Source: Clavibacter sp. B3I6
Lineage (GTDB): Bacteria; Actinomycetota; Actinomycetes; Actinomycetales; Microbacteriaceae
Direction of reading: 5' to 3'
DNA length: 64,000 nt
Assembly: GCF_030816895.1 (NCBI RefSeq)
Contig: NZ_JAUSYL010000001.1
Coordinates: 1,798,001-1,862,000, forward strand
The first letter of the stretch is position 1; every line of letters begins with the position of its first letter. Positions 33,717 through 42,359 of the stretch are shown in pieces. The notes under the pieces are model-generated. The model did no database searches, had not been told where the DNA came from, and saw nothing but the letters and a program-made list of their open reading frames with translations. The translations under genes and the position numbers were made by a program.

Positions 33717-34109
33717 GATCCCCCCTGCTGCTCTCGTTCGCGCTTCCGATGATCCGGGCGCGGGCCTGGATGCGGTCGAGCACATCGTCGGCATGGGCCG
33801 ACCCGACAGCCGTGTCGCTGGGCGACGCCGTGGGTGCCTCTGCTGGCCGCGGAACAGGAGTCAGGGAGTTCCGCGCCCCGGCGCTCACCGTGAGCACCGA
33901 GCACGCCATGGGCTGCTCACACGCACAGCTGCACCTCTCGATCGGAATGGGCGCCGCCACGGATCGAGGTGGGCGACGAAGACGATGGCGTCGATCATGC
34001 CGCGATCCGCGAGGACGCGTAGCCCTCATCCCCAGCGGTGACGCGGGGCTGACGGACGCGCTCTCGTGTCGCAGGGACGCCTCCGTCGCGCTGACGGCCT
34101 CGGTCGCCG
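33717..34109. other. Intergenic stretch with possible gene remnants
   Basis: 393 nt with no convincing intact gene. On the minus strand one frame reads LRVLADRGMIDAIVFVAHLDP (about 34022-33960), protein-like but without context; it may be a fragment of a lost gene. Codon bias is weaker than in neighbouring genes. Together with the P450 fragment next to it, this looks like a decay zone. Confidence 0.35.
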
Positions 34110-34240
34110 GTGGAGGAAGCGATGCGGGAGACCGAGGTGACCCTGCCCCCGCCGGACATGCGACATGTCGCTCCGGCGGTTCCCGGCAGTTCCCGGCGCT
34201 GCCACGGACTCGGGTACCCGTCTCGGCGCCCGGGCTCGGG
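34110..34240 (+). pseudogene. Degenerate C-terminal fragment of a CYP152-like P450
   Basis: Aligns by eye to the end of the P450 at 31613-32875: VEEA then RETEVTLPPPDMR in one frame, then MSLRRFPA in a second, then FPALPRTRVPVSAPGLG in a third, against RETDMTLPPQDLR-ISLRRFPALPRSRVRVAVRGL in the intact gene. Two frameshifts are visible, the second beside a small duplication (TTCCCGGC repeated around 34178-34197). Only the last ~45 residues remain; heme loop absent. A tandem-duplication relic of the intact gene or of a lost paralog. Confidence 0.65.
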
Positions 34241-34268
34241 GAGGACGCACGACGACGACGACGACGAC

Positions 34269-34290
34269 GCCGCCTCCCGGGGGAGACGGC
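34269..34290 (-). terminator. Hairpin downstream of the Mn catalase gene
   Basis: GCCGCCTCC (34269-34277) pairs with GGAGACGGC (34282-34290), one mismatch, tight loop. Lies 28 nt past the catalase stop. A (GAC)6 trinucleotide run at 34251-34268 precedes it. Confidence 0.45.
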
Positions 34291-34317
34291 GCCGCGACGT
34301 GGTGCGGATGAGGCGGA

Positions 34318-35271
34318 TCAGCCCTTCGCGGGCCCGTAGAACGCCTCGATGTCGGCGAGCTCGCGCTCGGCCGTCTCCTGGATCAGCGCCATGAGGTCCT
34401 TGTCGAGACCCGGCGCGAACTCCTCGAGCCGCTCGGGCGCGATGGTCGACGGGAAACCCTGGGGCGCCTGCTCGGTGGCGGTGAGGTCGGTGCCGTCGTT
34501 CGAGGGCGATGCGCCCTGGAAGATGCGGCCGGCCTCGCTCTTGCCGTCGAGGTCGAAGCTGTACTGCTTGCTCTGGAGGCCGAGGTCGAGGAGCTGCTTG
34601 ACCTCGGGGAACTGCTCCGCGTTGGTCTTCGGGATCGGCAGGAGCTTGCCCCAGTCGACTCCGAGCGTCTCGAGCGCCTTCGCGTACGCGTTCTCGTGCG
34701 CCTGGTCGCGGACGATGAGGTACGCCACGGTCGCGCGGGCGACGGGGTTGTCGGTCATCTCGTAGATGCGGCACTTCTGCAGGCGGCCGGTCGACTCGAG
34801 CATGACGTTGTAGAGCAGGTCGAGCGGGAGGTTGCCGGAGTTGTAGACGTAGCTGCCGCTCCACGGGTTGCCGGCGGAGTCGACGGGCAGCGCGCCCTGG
34901 GCGCCCACGAGGTAGTGGTGGATGTTGCCCGTGTCGAGGGCGATGCTCAGCGGCGTCGCGCCGCCCTTGCCGGGGGTGTCGAGCGGGTCGGTGAGCTTGC
35001 CCGAGTACCCGGGCGCCCCGTCGAGGAGGCGCGAGATGGTGGTGCCGATCAGCTCGACGTGGCTGATCTCCTCGGTGCCGATCCCCTGGATCAGGTCGCG
35101 GTACGGCTTCGCCGACGCCCCGCGGAAGTTCATGGCCTGGAAGAGGTACTGCATCATCGTGCGCATCTCGCCGAACTGGCCGCCGAGGCCCTCCTGCAGC
35201 GCGTTGGCGGCGGCGGGGTCGGGCTCGCCGTCGGCGATCTCGTTGATCCAGGTCTGTGCGTGGAAGTACAT
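34318..35271 (-). CDS. Manganese catalase
   Basis: 317 residues; decomposes H2O2 with a dimanganese centre in a ferritin-like four-helix bundle. Conserved GGQFGEMRTMMQYLFQ and GIGTEEISHVELIGTTI carry Glu/His ligands; VAYLIVRDQAHENAYAKALETLG carries the second E-x-x-H type pair, and the extended C-terminal arm reaches to the neighbouring subunit. The ATG at 35271 starts MYFHAQTWINEI, as in known members. Probably cytosolic. Upstream gap of 156 nt to the FNT gene on the same strand. Confidence 0.95.
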   Translation of the reverse strand: MYFHAQTWINEIADGEPDPAAANALQEGLGGQFGEMRTMMQYLFQAMNFRGASAKPYRDLIQGIGTEEISHVELIGTTISRLLDGAPGYSGKLTDPLDTPGKGGATPLSIALDTGNIHHYLVGAQGALPVDSAGNPWSGSYVYNSGNLPLDLLYNVMLESTGRLQKCRIYEMTDNPVARATVAYLIVRDQAHENAYAKALETLGVDWGKLLPIPKTNAEQFPEVKQLLDLGLQSKQYSFDLDGKSEAGRIFQGASPSNDGTDLTATEQAPQGFPSTIAPERLEEFAPGLDKDLMALIQETAERELADIEAFYGPAKG

Positions 35272-35427
35272 AGGTGCTCCTATTTCTCCGTGAGGCGGGA
35301 TCGCCGTCCCCCTCACCCTGCTCCGGCGCGCGCCGAAGGGCGGCGGCGGGCAGGTGGTTGCCAGGTAGCAACCGCATCGGCGGTCCGCCGCCTTCAGGAG
35401 GGAGCAGCGAGGAGCGAGGTCCGGAGG

Positions 35428-36231
35428 TCAGCGCTCCCGTCTCTCCTGCAGGAGCTCCTTCGTCCGCACGAGCCGCAGCGCCGTGACGAGCACGAGCCCG
35501 CCGAGCACGTTGAACAGCAGCGTGTACCCGAACCAGCCGAGCCACTGCCCGTAGGTGATGTCGGCGCCGGACTGGATCGCCCCGAAGATCAGGAGCGAGT
35601 CGAGGATGGAGTGGAACAGCTGCAGCCCGGCGAGGAGCAGGCCCCCCGCGACCGCGGCGACGATCTTCGCGGGATCCGAGTCCGTGCCCTGCTGCATGCG
35701 GGTCATCAGCGTGATCGTGCTGCCGCCGAGCACCGCGAGCACCACCGCCTGCAGGCCGAAGGGCATGTCGATGAAGTGGTGGGCCGACTCGTCGAGGGTC
35801 GCGTGCCACTTGGGGAAGGCCTGCACGACGAGCCACATGAAGAGCCACCCGCCGGCGAGGTTGGCCACCAGCGTGCCGCCCCACAGCCGGGCCAGGTGGC
35901 CGATGCCCGCCTCCTTCGCGGCGAGCGCGGCGATGGGCATGAGGAAGTTCTCCGTGAAGAGCTCGGAGTGCGCGAGGAGCAGCGCGACGAACCCGATGCC
36001 GAAGGCGAGCCCCGCGAGCAGGTGGCTGCCCGTCTCGGTGAGCACCGCGAGCATCGCCATGATCCCGAGCCCCACCTCGAGCCCGCCGAAGAAGCCGGTG
36101 ACGAGCACGGCGCGGAACGTGCGGTGCAGCCGCTCGGCGCCCTCCTCGACGGTCGCGTCGAACGACTCCCGCAGCTCGTCCTCGACGGGGGCGTCGCTCT
36201 CGCCGAGCTCCCGGCGGCGCGCCTCGCTCAC
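35428..36231 (-). CDS. Formate/nitrite transporter (FNT) family channel
   Basis: 267 residues from a GTG behind AGGGAG. Six helices. VLVTGFFGGLEVGLGIMAML opens the FNT fold; LLLAHSELFTENFLMPIAAL and LWGGTLVANLAGGWLFMW are family motifs (N-x-x-G-x/N-x-x-G-x). The second His-containing filter region (LQLFHSILDSLLIFGA) is modified from the usual formate channel. Substrate formate, nitrite, hydrosulfide or lactate cannot be chosen. Divergent from the lacI-type gene. Confidence 0.85.
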   Translation of the reverse strand: MSEARRRELGESDAPVEDELRESFDATVEEGAERLHRTFRAVLVTGFFGGLEVGLGIMAMLAVLTETGSHLLAGLAFGIGFVALLLAHSELFTENFLMPIAALAAKEAGIGHLARLWGGTLVANLAGGWLFMWLVVQAFPKWHATLDESAHHFIDMPFGLQAVVLAVLGGSTITLMTRMQQGTDSDPAKIVAAVAGGLLLAGLQLFHSILDSLLIFGAIQSGADITYGQWLGWFGYTLLFNVLGGLVLVTALRLVRTKELLQERRER

Positions 36232-36592
36232 GCGCGCGCTCCCTCTCCGGATGGGCGCGCCGCAGGGCGCAGCGGGGTGCCTGCGGCGTCGGACGGTGCG
36301 GTCGCGGGGGCCGTGCGGGCCATGCGTCCCCTCCCGGATCGGTCCCGACGCGCCACCCTGACGGCCCGGGACGCCGACCCTGCCTGCGATGCAACTCGCG
36401 GACGGCCGGTCGCGTCCGACCCTTGACAACGGCCGCGCCAGGCGGACCGGCACGGGCGCGGACGGCGGCGCGCTCGCGGCGGGACGCGGATCCGCCCCGG
36501 TAGGGTGTGGCCAGCATGGGAGATCCGACCGGCCCGCGACCCGGCGGGCGCGACGTCCGTCGCCGCCTCGGAGGATGCCGGATGGAGTGCGG
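36232..36592. other. 361-nt divergent intergenic region, FNT gene and lacI-type gene
   Basis: No protein gene above small size. It holds TTGACA at 36423-36428 without a good -10, a TAGGGT at 36500-36505 that could be the -10 for the lacI-type gene, and a 26-codon reading frame (36516-36596) whose stop overlaps the regulator's start codon. Very GC-rich elsewhere. Confidence 0.45.
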
Positions 36593-36596
36593 GTGA
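36516..36596 (+). CDS. Putative 26-residue leader peptide overlapping the regulator start
   Basis: ATG at 36516, encoding a basic Arg/Gly/Pro-rich peptide (MGDPTGPRPGGRDVRRR then LGGCRMECG), stop TGA 36594-36596 inside the regulator's GTG (GTGA overlap). Ten nt after a TAGGGT. It may couple translation to the regulator or be chance. Low confidence. Confidence 0.25.
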   Translation: MGDPTGPRPGGRDVRRRLGGCRMECG

Positions 36597-37615
36597 GCGT
36601 CAGGAGCGGCGGCGAGCGGCTCGGCCTCCGCGAGGTCGCGGAGCGCGCGGGCGTCTCCCACATGACCGTGTCGCGCGTGCTCAACGGGCACCCGCAGGTC
36701 AAGGAGTCCACGCGGCAGCGCGTGCTCGAGGTCGTCGCCGAGCTCGACTTCCGGCCGAACAGCGCGGCCCGGGAGCTCGTCACGCAGCGGGCGCTCCGGA
36801 TCGGCGTGCTCATCGAGAGCGCGGTGGAGTTCGGGCCGTCGAGCATCCTGCGCGCGATCGAGCGGTCGGCGCGCGACGGCGGCTACTCGGTCGCGTCGTT
36901 CGCGCTGCGCGACGACGAGGACGCGACGCCCGAGGAGGCCGTGCGCCACCTCACCGGCCAGGGCATCGACGCGCTGTGCGTGGTGGCGCCCCGGTCGTCG
37001 TCCGTGGCGGTGCTGCGCACCATCACCACCGGGCTGCCGACGCTCGTGGTGAAGGCGGACAAGGATCCGGCGTTCCTCACGGTCTCGGTCGACCAGTCCG
37101 CGGGGACGCGCCTCGCGGTCGACCACCTCGCGTCCCTCGGCCACCGCGACGTGCTCCACGTCGCCGGCCCGCTCGACTGGCTCGACGCCCGGGCCCGGGA
37201 GCGCGCCTTCCACAGCCGCACCCGGGCGTGGGGGATGCGGGAACGGCCCATCGTGATCGGCGACTGGTCGAGCGACTTCGGCTACGACTTCGCGAAGGGG
37301 CTCACGGGCGTGCCCGAGTACACGGCCGTCTTCGTGGCCAACGACGAGATGGCGCTCGGCGTGATCCACGGGCTGCACGACCGCGGGATCCGCGTCCCGC
37401 ACGACCTGAGCATCGTCGGGTTCGACGACCTCCCCGTCTCGCGCCACTTCCTCCCGCCGCTCACCACGGTGCGGCAGGACTTCCCGGCGCTCGGCGCGCT
37501 CGTGGTCGACGTGCTCATCGCCGCGATCGAGGGGCGCGAGATCCCGCAGAGCAGCCGGCTGCCCGCCGAGCTCGTCGTGCGCGACTCGAGCGCGGCGGCG
37601 CGCGCCGTCGACTGA
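36593..37615 (+). CDS. LacI family regulator of the sugar ABC operon
   Basis: 340 residues from the GTG at 36593 (GGAG five nt upstream; ATG 36575 and GTG 36587 in frame are alternatives). The DNA-binding head LGLREVAERAGVSHMTVSRVLNGHPQVKESTRQRVLEVVAELDFRPN is at about 8-54. The sugar-binding domain follows (LRIGVLIES, VVKADKDPAFLTVSVDQ, IVGFDDLPVSRHFLPPLTTV). It is 122 nt upstream of the first ATPase gene. Its predicted sites are the GTTACCGGTAAC palindromes upstream of the binding-protein gene. Confidence 0.92.
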   Translation: MSVRSGGERLGLREVAERAGVSHMTVSRVLNGHPQVKESTRQRVLEVVAELDFRPNSAARELVTQRALRIGVLIESAVEFGPSSILRAIERSARDGGYSVASFALRDDEDATPEEAVRHLTGQGIDALCVVAPRSSSVAVLRTITTGLPTLVVKADKDPAFLTVSVDQSAGTRLAVDHLASLGHRDVLHVAGPLDWLDARARERAFHSRTRAWGMRERPIVIGDWSSDFGYDFAKGLTGVPEYTAVFVANDEMALGVIHGLHDRGIRVPHDLSIVGFDDLPVSRHFLPPLTTVRQDFPALGALVVDVLIAAIEGREIPQSSRLPAELVVRDSSAAARAVD

Positions 37616-37737
37616 GGCGGCCCGTCAGCCGGATCCGGCACCCGCCCTCGCCGCCCCGACGCCCGGCCGCTACAGTCGTGCACGTCGGGCACCGCCCGGC
37701 ACGCGGCCACGACGGCCCGGAACCCGAGGAGCACCAG

Positions 37738-39444
37738 GTGCGTCACGCACGGGGATCGACGACGATCCGTCCGACCGGCCCGACGGTCGCGGACGAGCGG
37801 ACACCGGCGCGCCCGCCCGCCCGCCCGCGGCACGCCGGAGCGCCGGCCGGGCCGACCGTCCGCATGACGGGCATCACGGTCGCCTTCCCCAACGGCGTCG
37901 CGCTCGACGGCGTCGACCTCGACCTCCACCCCGGCGAGGTGCACGCGCTCCTCGGCGAGAACGGCGCCGGCAAGTCGACGCTGATCAAGGCGCTGCTCGG
38001 CGTGCACCGGATCGCGGCGGGCGAGGTCCTGGTCGACGGCGAGCCCGTGCGGCTCGGCGGGCCGGCGGACGCGCGCGCCCTCGGGATCCAGGCGGCGTTC
38101 CAGGAGTCGCACCTGGTGGAGAACCTGAGCGTCGGCGAGAACGTCATGCTCGGCCACGAGACGCGCGGCCGCCTCGGCATCTCCTGGCGCGCCACGCACG
38201 CACGCGCCGCCGCGATGCTCGCGGAGCTCGGCCTCGGCGACTTGGATCCCCGCGACCGCCTCGCCGACCTCTCCCCCGCCAGCCGCCAGCTCGTCTCCAT
38301 CGCCCGCGCCATGGTCGACCGGCCGCGCGTGCTGGTGCTCGACGAGCCCACCTCGAGCCTCGACGCGGACGACGTCGCGCGCCTGTTCCAGGTGATCCGC
38401 CGGCTCCGCGACCAGGGCGTCGCCATCCTGTTCGTCTCGCACTTCCTCGAGCAGGTGCTGGCCCTCAGCGACCGGATGACCGTGCTCCGCGGCGGCGTGA
38501 AGGAGGGCGACTACCTGCCGCACGAGATCGACCGCGCCGAGATCATCGCGCGCATGATCGGCACGGACGTCGCGCACCTCAAGCGCATCGGGTCGGAGCG
38601 GCGGGCGCACCGCGCGGATCCGGTCGGGCCGCCGCTGTACCGCGCCGCGGGCGTGGGGCGCCGGGGGATGCTGCGGCCCGTGGACCTGGAGCTGCACCCG
38701 GGCGAGGTGGTGGGCATCGCGGGGCTCCGCGGATCCGGCCGCACCGAGCTCGCGCGCCTGCTCGCCGGGGCCGACCGGGCGGACGGCGGCGTGGTCACGC
38801 TCGGCGGACGCGACGTCGTGATCGACCGGCCCGTGGACGCCCTGCGGAACCGCGTCGCGCTGTCGGCGGAGGACCGCGGGGCCGAGGGACTCATCGGCGA
38901 GCTGAGCGTGCGGGAGAACATCGTGCTCGCGCTGCAGGCGCTGCGCGGCTGGGCGCACCCGCTTTCCCGCGCCGAGCGGCAGGACCTGGTGGAGCGCCAC
39001 ATCGAGCACTTCGGCATCACGCCCGCCGATCCCTCGACGCCGGCCGGCGAGCTGTCCGGCGGCAACCAGCAGAAGGTGCTGCTCGCGCGCTGGCTCGCGA
39101 TCCGGCCGCGGGTGCTGATCCTCGACGAGCCCACGCGCGGCGTCGACATCCGCGCGAAGGTCGACATCCAGGCGCATATCGCGCAGCTCGCGCTCGAGGG
39201 CGTCGCGGTCGTGTTCATCTCCTCGGCGTTCGACGAGCTCGTGCGCGTGAGCGACCGGATCGTGGTGCTGAAGGACCGGGAGAAGATCGGCGAGCTGAGC
39301 AACGGCCCGGGCGTCACCGTCGACACGATCGTCGAGCTCATCGCCGCGCCCGCCGACGAGGACGACGAGGAGGGGTTCCCGCTGCCCGAGCTGCCGGCAC
39401 GGCCGACCGCGCCGCGGCTGCCGGACCCCGCAGCGCGGGCCTGA
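37738..39444 (+). CDS. Sugar ABC transporter ATP-binding protein (two NBDs), extra copy
   Basis: 568 residues from a GTG with GAGGAG six nt upstream. Two ATPase domains: first Walker A GENGAGKST at about 79-87 and DEPTSSLDADD; second with a degenerate P loop GLRGSGRTE, signature LSGGNQQKVLLARWL and DEPTRGVDIRAK. This is the RbsA/YtfR class. It precedes its own binding protein and operator and has no permease of its own, so it is a second ATPase for the same permeases or for a partner elsewhere. Codon 43 (ATG 37864) is an alternative start closer to the family start. Confidence 0.9.
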   Translation: MRHARGSTTIRPTGPTVADERTPARPPARPRHAGAPAGPTVRMTGITVAFPNGVALDGVDLDLHPGEVHALLGENGAGKSTLIKALLGVHRIAAGEVLVDGEPVRLGGPADARALGIQAAFQESHLVENLSVGENVMLGHETRGRLGISWRATHARAAAMLAELGLGDLDPRDRLADLSPASRQLVSIARAMVDRPRVLVLDEPTSSLDADDVARLFQVIRRLRDQGVAILFVSHFLEQVLALSDRMTVLRGGVKEGDYLPHEIDRAEIIARMIGTDVAHLKRIGSERRAHRADPVGPPLYRAAGVGRRGMLRPVDLELHPGEVVGIAGLRGSGRTELARLLAGADRADGGVVTLGGRDVVIDRPVDALRNRVALSAEDRGAEGLIGELSVRENIVLALQALRGWAHPLSRAERQDLVERHIEHFGITPADPSTPAGELSGGNQQKVLLARWLAIRPRVLILDEPTRGVDIRAKVDIQAHIAQLALEGVAVVFISSAFDELVRVSDRIVVLKDREKIGELSNGPGVTVDTIVELIAAPADEDDEEGFPLPELPARPTAPRLPDPAARA

Positions 39445-39477
39445 TCCCGTTCGCGCGTCTCCCCGGCAGCGCGCGGA

Positions 39478-39491
39478 TGTTCCCGGTAACA
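39478..39491. promoter_or_regulatory. Upstream LacI-type operator (imperfect palindrome)
   Basis: TGTTCCCGGTAACA differs by one base from the perfect palindrome at 39513. The two centres are 35 bp apart, a spacing that could allow looping or cooperative binding. Confidence 0.6.
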
Positions 39492-39497
39492 CCGCCC

Positions 39498-39527
39498 TTG
39501 TGCTCGCGGGACTGTTACCGGTAACAT
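39498..39527 (+). promoter_or_regulatory. Promoter of the galactofuranose-type import operon
   Basis: TTGTGC (39498-39503), 18-nt spacer, TAACAT (39522-39527). The -10 box lies inside the palindromic operator, so LacI-type binding would exclude RNA polymerase. Confidence 0.5.
39513..39526. promoter_or_regulatory. LacI-type operator, perfect 14-bp palindrome
   Basis: TGTTACCGGTAACA is its own reverse complement, with the central CG step typical of LacI/GalR family sites. It sits 99 nt upstream of the binding-protein ATG and overlaps the predicted -10. Confidence 0.75.
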
Positions 39528-39625
39528 CCGGAGCACGCAGCAGCACCCCGCGCATCCGCATCACCACAGGCCCGTCGAGGGCCGAGCGGGACGCCCCGCG
39601 TCCCGTCATCTCAAGGAGGAGATAC

Positions 39626-40630
39626 ATGTCCACGAAGAGGCGCATCGCCACCATCGCCGCCGCCGGGGCCATCGCCCTCGGCCTCGCGGCCTGCTCGAGC
39701 AACTCGGGCACCGGATCCACCGCAGGCGGCGCCGCCGACAGCGGCGGCGAGACGGCCACCGTCGGCTTCGTCGCGGTCGGCCCCGAGGGCGCCTGGCGCC
39801 AGGCCAACGAGAAGAACATCCAGGACACCTTCACGAAGGAGGCCGGGTTCGACCTCAAGTACGCGCCGGCCACCAACAACGACCAGAAGTCGCAGATCGA
39901 CGCGTTCACGTCGTTCGTCGACGAGGGCGTCGACGTGATCCTGCTCTCGGCCACGGAGGGATCCGGCTGGGAGGACTCGCTCGAGCGCGCCAAGGAGGCC
40001 GAGATCCCCGTGGTCCTCATCGACCGCGGCATCGAGCCGGACGACGACTCGCTCTACGCGACCCGCATCGCCCCCGACAACATCGCCGTGAGCGAGTCGG
40101 TCGCCGACTGGGCGAAGACCGCGCTGCCCGAGGGCGGCAAGTACTTCACGCTCGAGGGCCCCGCGGGCGTCTCGGTCGTCAACGAGCGCAACGAGGGCTG
40201 GAACGAGGTCATCGGCGCGGACAGCGCCTTCACGAAGGTCGGCGCACAGACCGCGAACTGGTCGACCGAGGAGGCCAAGAGCGTCTTCGAGACCGTGCTC
40301 AAGTCGAACGCGAACGACGTGCAGATGGTCTTCGCGCAGAACGACGAGATGGGCCTCGGCGCCGTCCAGGCCGTCGAGGAGGCGGGCCTCACGCCCGGCG
40401 AGGACGTGAAGATCGCGACCATCGACGGCACGAAGGGCGCGCTCCAGGCCCTCGCCGACGGCAAGCTCAGCTTCGTCGCCGAGTACAACCCGCTGTTCGG
40501 CGAGACCGCGCTCGAGGCCGTCCAGGCGCTCCTCGACGGCGAGACCGTCGAGTCGTCGATCGTCGTCCCGTCGGAGACGTTCGACTCCCCCGAGAAGGCC
40601 GCCACCGCGCTGCCCGACCGGAAGTTCTAG
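39626..40630 (+). CDS. ytfQ: Sugar ABC transporter substrate-binding lipoprotein (YtfQ-like)
   Basis: 334 residues behind AAGGAGG. Lipoprotein signal peptide with lipobox LAAC (Cys about 23). The mature domain matches the galactofuranose-binding protein YtfQ: VGFVAVGPEGAWRQANEKN, IDAFTSFVDEGVDVILLSATEGSGWEDSLERAKEAEIPVVLIDRGI, SLYATRIAPDNIAVSES, and AQNDEMGLGAVQAVEEAG. Delivers furanose sugars to the permeases encoded downstream. The ligand is inferred from the E. coli family and not shown here. Confidence 0.9.
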   Translation: MSTKRRIATIAAAGAIALGLAACSSNSGTGSTAGGAADSGGETATVGFVAVGPEGAWRQANEKNIQDTFTKEAGFDLKYAPATNNDQKSQIDAFTSFVDEGVDVILLSATEGSGWEDSLERAKEAEIPVVLIDRGIEPDDDSLYATRIAPDNIAVSESVADWAKTALPEGGKYFTLEGPAGVSVVNERNEGWNEVIGADSAFTKVGAQTANWSTEEAKSVFETVLKSNANDVQMVFAQNDEMGLGAVQAVEEAGLTPGEDVKIATIDGTKGALQALADGKLSFVAEYNPLFGETALEAVQALLDGETVESSIVVPSETFDSPEKAATALPDRKF

Positions 40631-40653
40631 CCCGTCCGCACGGCCACACCCGG

Positions 40654-40680
40654 CGGCGGGGCGGATCATCCGCCCCGCCG
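40654..40680 (+). terminator. Strong intra-operon hairpin after the binding-protein gene
   Basis: A perfect 12-bp stem (40654-40665 with 40669-40680) and a 3-nt loop, placed between binding-protein and ATPase genes. In many sugar ABC operons such a hairpin stabilises the upstream transcript or causes partial termination so the binding protein is made in excess. Confidence 0.6.
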
Positions 40681-40727
40681 CCCCCACCGCCCGGCGACGC
40701 TGCCGGGGCAGGAACGGAGCACGCGCC

Positions 40728-42359
40728 ATGCAGGCACCCAGCCCGATCGTCGAGATGCAGGGCATCACCATCTCGTTTCCCGGGGTCAAGGCGCTCGACG
40801 CCGTGGACCTCCGGCTCTTCCCCGGCGAGGTCCACACCCTCATGGGCGAGAACGGCGCCGGGAAGTCGACCCTCATCAAGGCGCTCACGGGCGTCTACGG
40901 GATCGACTCCGGCCGCGTCGTCGTCGACGGGGCCGAGCGCCGGCTCTCCGGCACCGCCGACGCCCAGGCCGCCGGGATCTCCACGGTCTACCAGGAGGTC
41001 AACCTCTGCGGGAACCTCACCATCGGCGAGAACGTCATGCTCGGCCACGAGCGCCGCGGGCGGTTCGGCATCGACTGGAAGCGCACGCACGCCGCCGCCT
41101 CCGAGGTGCTGGCGCGCGTGGGGCTCGGCCACCTGGATCCGCGCACCCCGCTCTCCTCGCTCAGCCTCGCGCTGCAGCAGCTCGTCGCCATCAGCCGCGC
41201 CACCGTCATCGACGCGAAGGTGCTGATCCTCGACGAGCCGACCTCGAGCCTCGACGCCGACGAGGTCGAGGGCCTCTTCCGCGTGATGCGCCGCCTCCGC
41301 GACGAGGGCGTCGCCATCCTCTTCGTCTCCCACTTCCTCGACCAGGTCTTCGCGATCAGCGACCGGCTCACGGTCCTCCGCAACGGGAAGCGCGTGGGCG
41401 AGCACCTCACGCGCGACATCGACCGGGCCGGCCTCATCGCCGAGATGATCGGCAAGGACCTGCAGAGCCTCCGCTCGCTCGACCGCGAGCGCGCCAGCCG
41501 CAGGGTCGCCGACGGGGAGCCCGTGTACCGGGCCACCGGGATCGGCCGGAAGGGCTCGCTCGACGCGACCGACGTCGAGCTCCGCCGCGGCGAGGTCGTC
41601 GGCCTCGCGGGGCTCCTCGGCTCCGGCCGCACCGAGCTCGCACGCCTCCTCTACGGCGTCGACCGGCCCGACACCGGATCCGTGACCATGGACGGCGCGC
41701 CCGTCGCCATCTCCTCCCCCGCCAAGGCGCTGAAGCACCGCATCGCGTTCTCCAGCGAGAACCGGCGCGACGAGGGGATCATCCGCGACCTCAGCGTCCG
41801 CGAGAACCTCGTGCTCGCCGTGCAGGCGAAGCGCGGCTGGGCCCGGCCGCTGTCGGCCAAGGAGAAGGACCGGATCGTCACGAAGTACCTCACCGAGCTC
41901 AACGTGCGACCGGCCGATCCCGATCGGCCGATCCGGAACCTGTCCGGCGGCAACCAGCAGAAGGTGCTGCTCGGGCGGTGGCTCGCCACGGAGCCCGAGC
42001 TGCTGATCCTCGACGAGCCGACCCGCGGGATCGACGTGGGCGCCAAGGCCGAGATCCAGGAGCAGGTCGCCGCCCTCGCCGACACGGGCGTCGCCGTCGT
42101 CTTCATCTCCTCGGAGCTCGAGGAGGTGGTGCGGCTCAGCGACCGCATCGTCGTGCTCAAGGACCACCGCAAGATCGCCGAGCTCGTGGCGGGACCCGAC
42201 GTGACGGCCGAGTCGATCGTCGCCGCCATCGCCGAGGAGGGCGTGTCGGCCGTCGACCTCGACGCCGTGCCCGACCCGGCCGGCGAGCACGCACGCCCGT
42301 CCGCTACCGCATCCGCGCCTGCATCCGCATCCGCACCCGCCGAGGAGGCCCGCCGATGA
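40728..42359 (+). CDS. ytfR: Sugar ABC transporter ATP-binding protein (YtfR-like)
   Basis: 543 residues. First NBD: MGENGAGKSTLIKALTGVYGID (Walker A about 38-46), LSLALQQLVAISRATV in place of LSGGQ, DEPTSSLDADE; second NBD: GLLGSGRTELARLLYGVD, LSGGNQQKVLLGRWL and DEPTRGIDVGAK. This is the RbsA/YtfR class. Stop overlaps the first permease ATG. The C-terminal ~35 residues are Ala/Ser/Pro-rich. Confidence 0.93.
   Translation: MQAPSPIVEMQGITISFPGVKALDAVDLRLFPGEVHTLMGENGAGKSTLIKALTGVYGIDSGRVVVDGAERRLSGTADAQAAGISTVYQEVNLCGNLTIGENVMLGHERRGRFGIDWKRTHAAASEVLARVGLGHLDPRTPLSSLSLALQQLVAISRATVIDAKVLILDEPTSSLDADEVEGLFRVMRRLRDEGVAILFVSHFLDQVFAISDRLTVLRNGKRVGEHLTRDIDRAGLIAEMIGKDLQSLRSLDRERASRRVADGEPVYRATGIGRKGSLDATDVELRRGEVVGLAGLLGSGRTELARLLYGVDRPDTGSVTMDGAPVAISSPAKALKHRIAFSSENRRDEGIIRDLSVRENLVLAVQAKRGWARPLSAKEKDRIVTKYLTELNVRPADPDRPIRNLSGGNQQKVLLGRWLATEPELLILDEPTRGIDVGAKAEIQEQVAALADTGVAVVFISSELEEVVRLSDRIVVLKDHRKIAELVAGPDVTAESIVAAIAEEGVSAVDLDAVPDPAGEHARPSATASAPASASAPAEEARR

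Noticed and set aside
34251..34268. (GAC)6 trinucleotide repeat
   Set aside because: Short and within intergenic GC-rich sequence; nothing indicates function.
33995..37447. An 1150-codon minus-strand frame
   Set aside because: Runs opposite the LacI-type gene and in another frame through the FNT and catalase genes, so it is a shadow.
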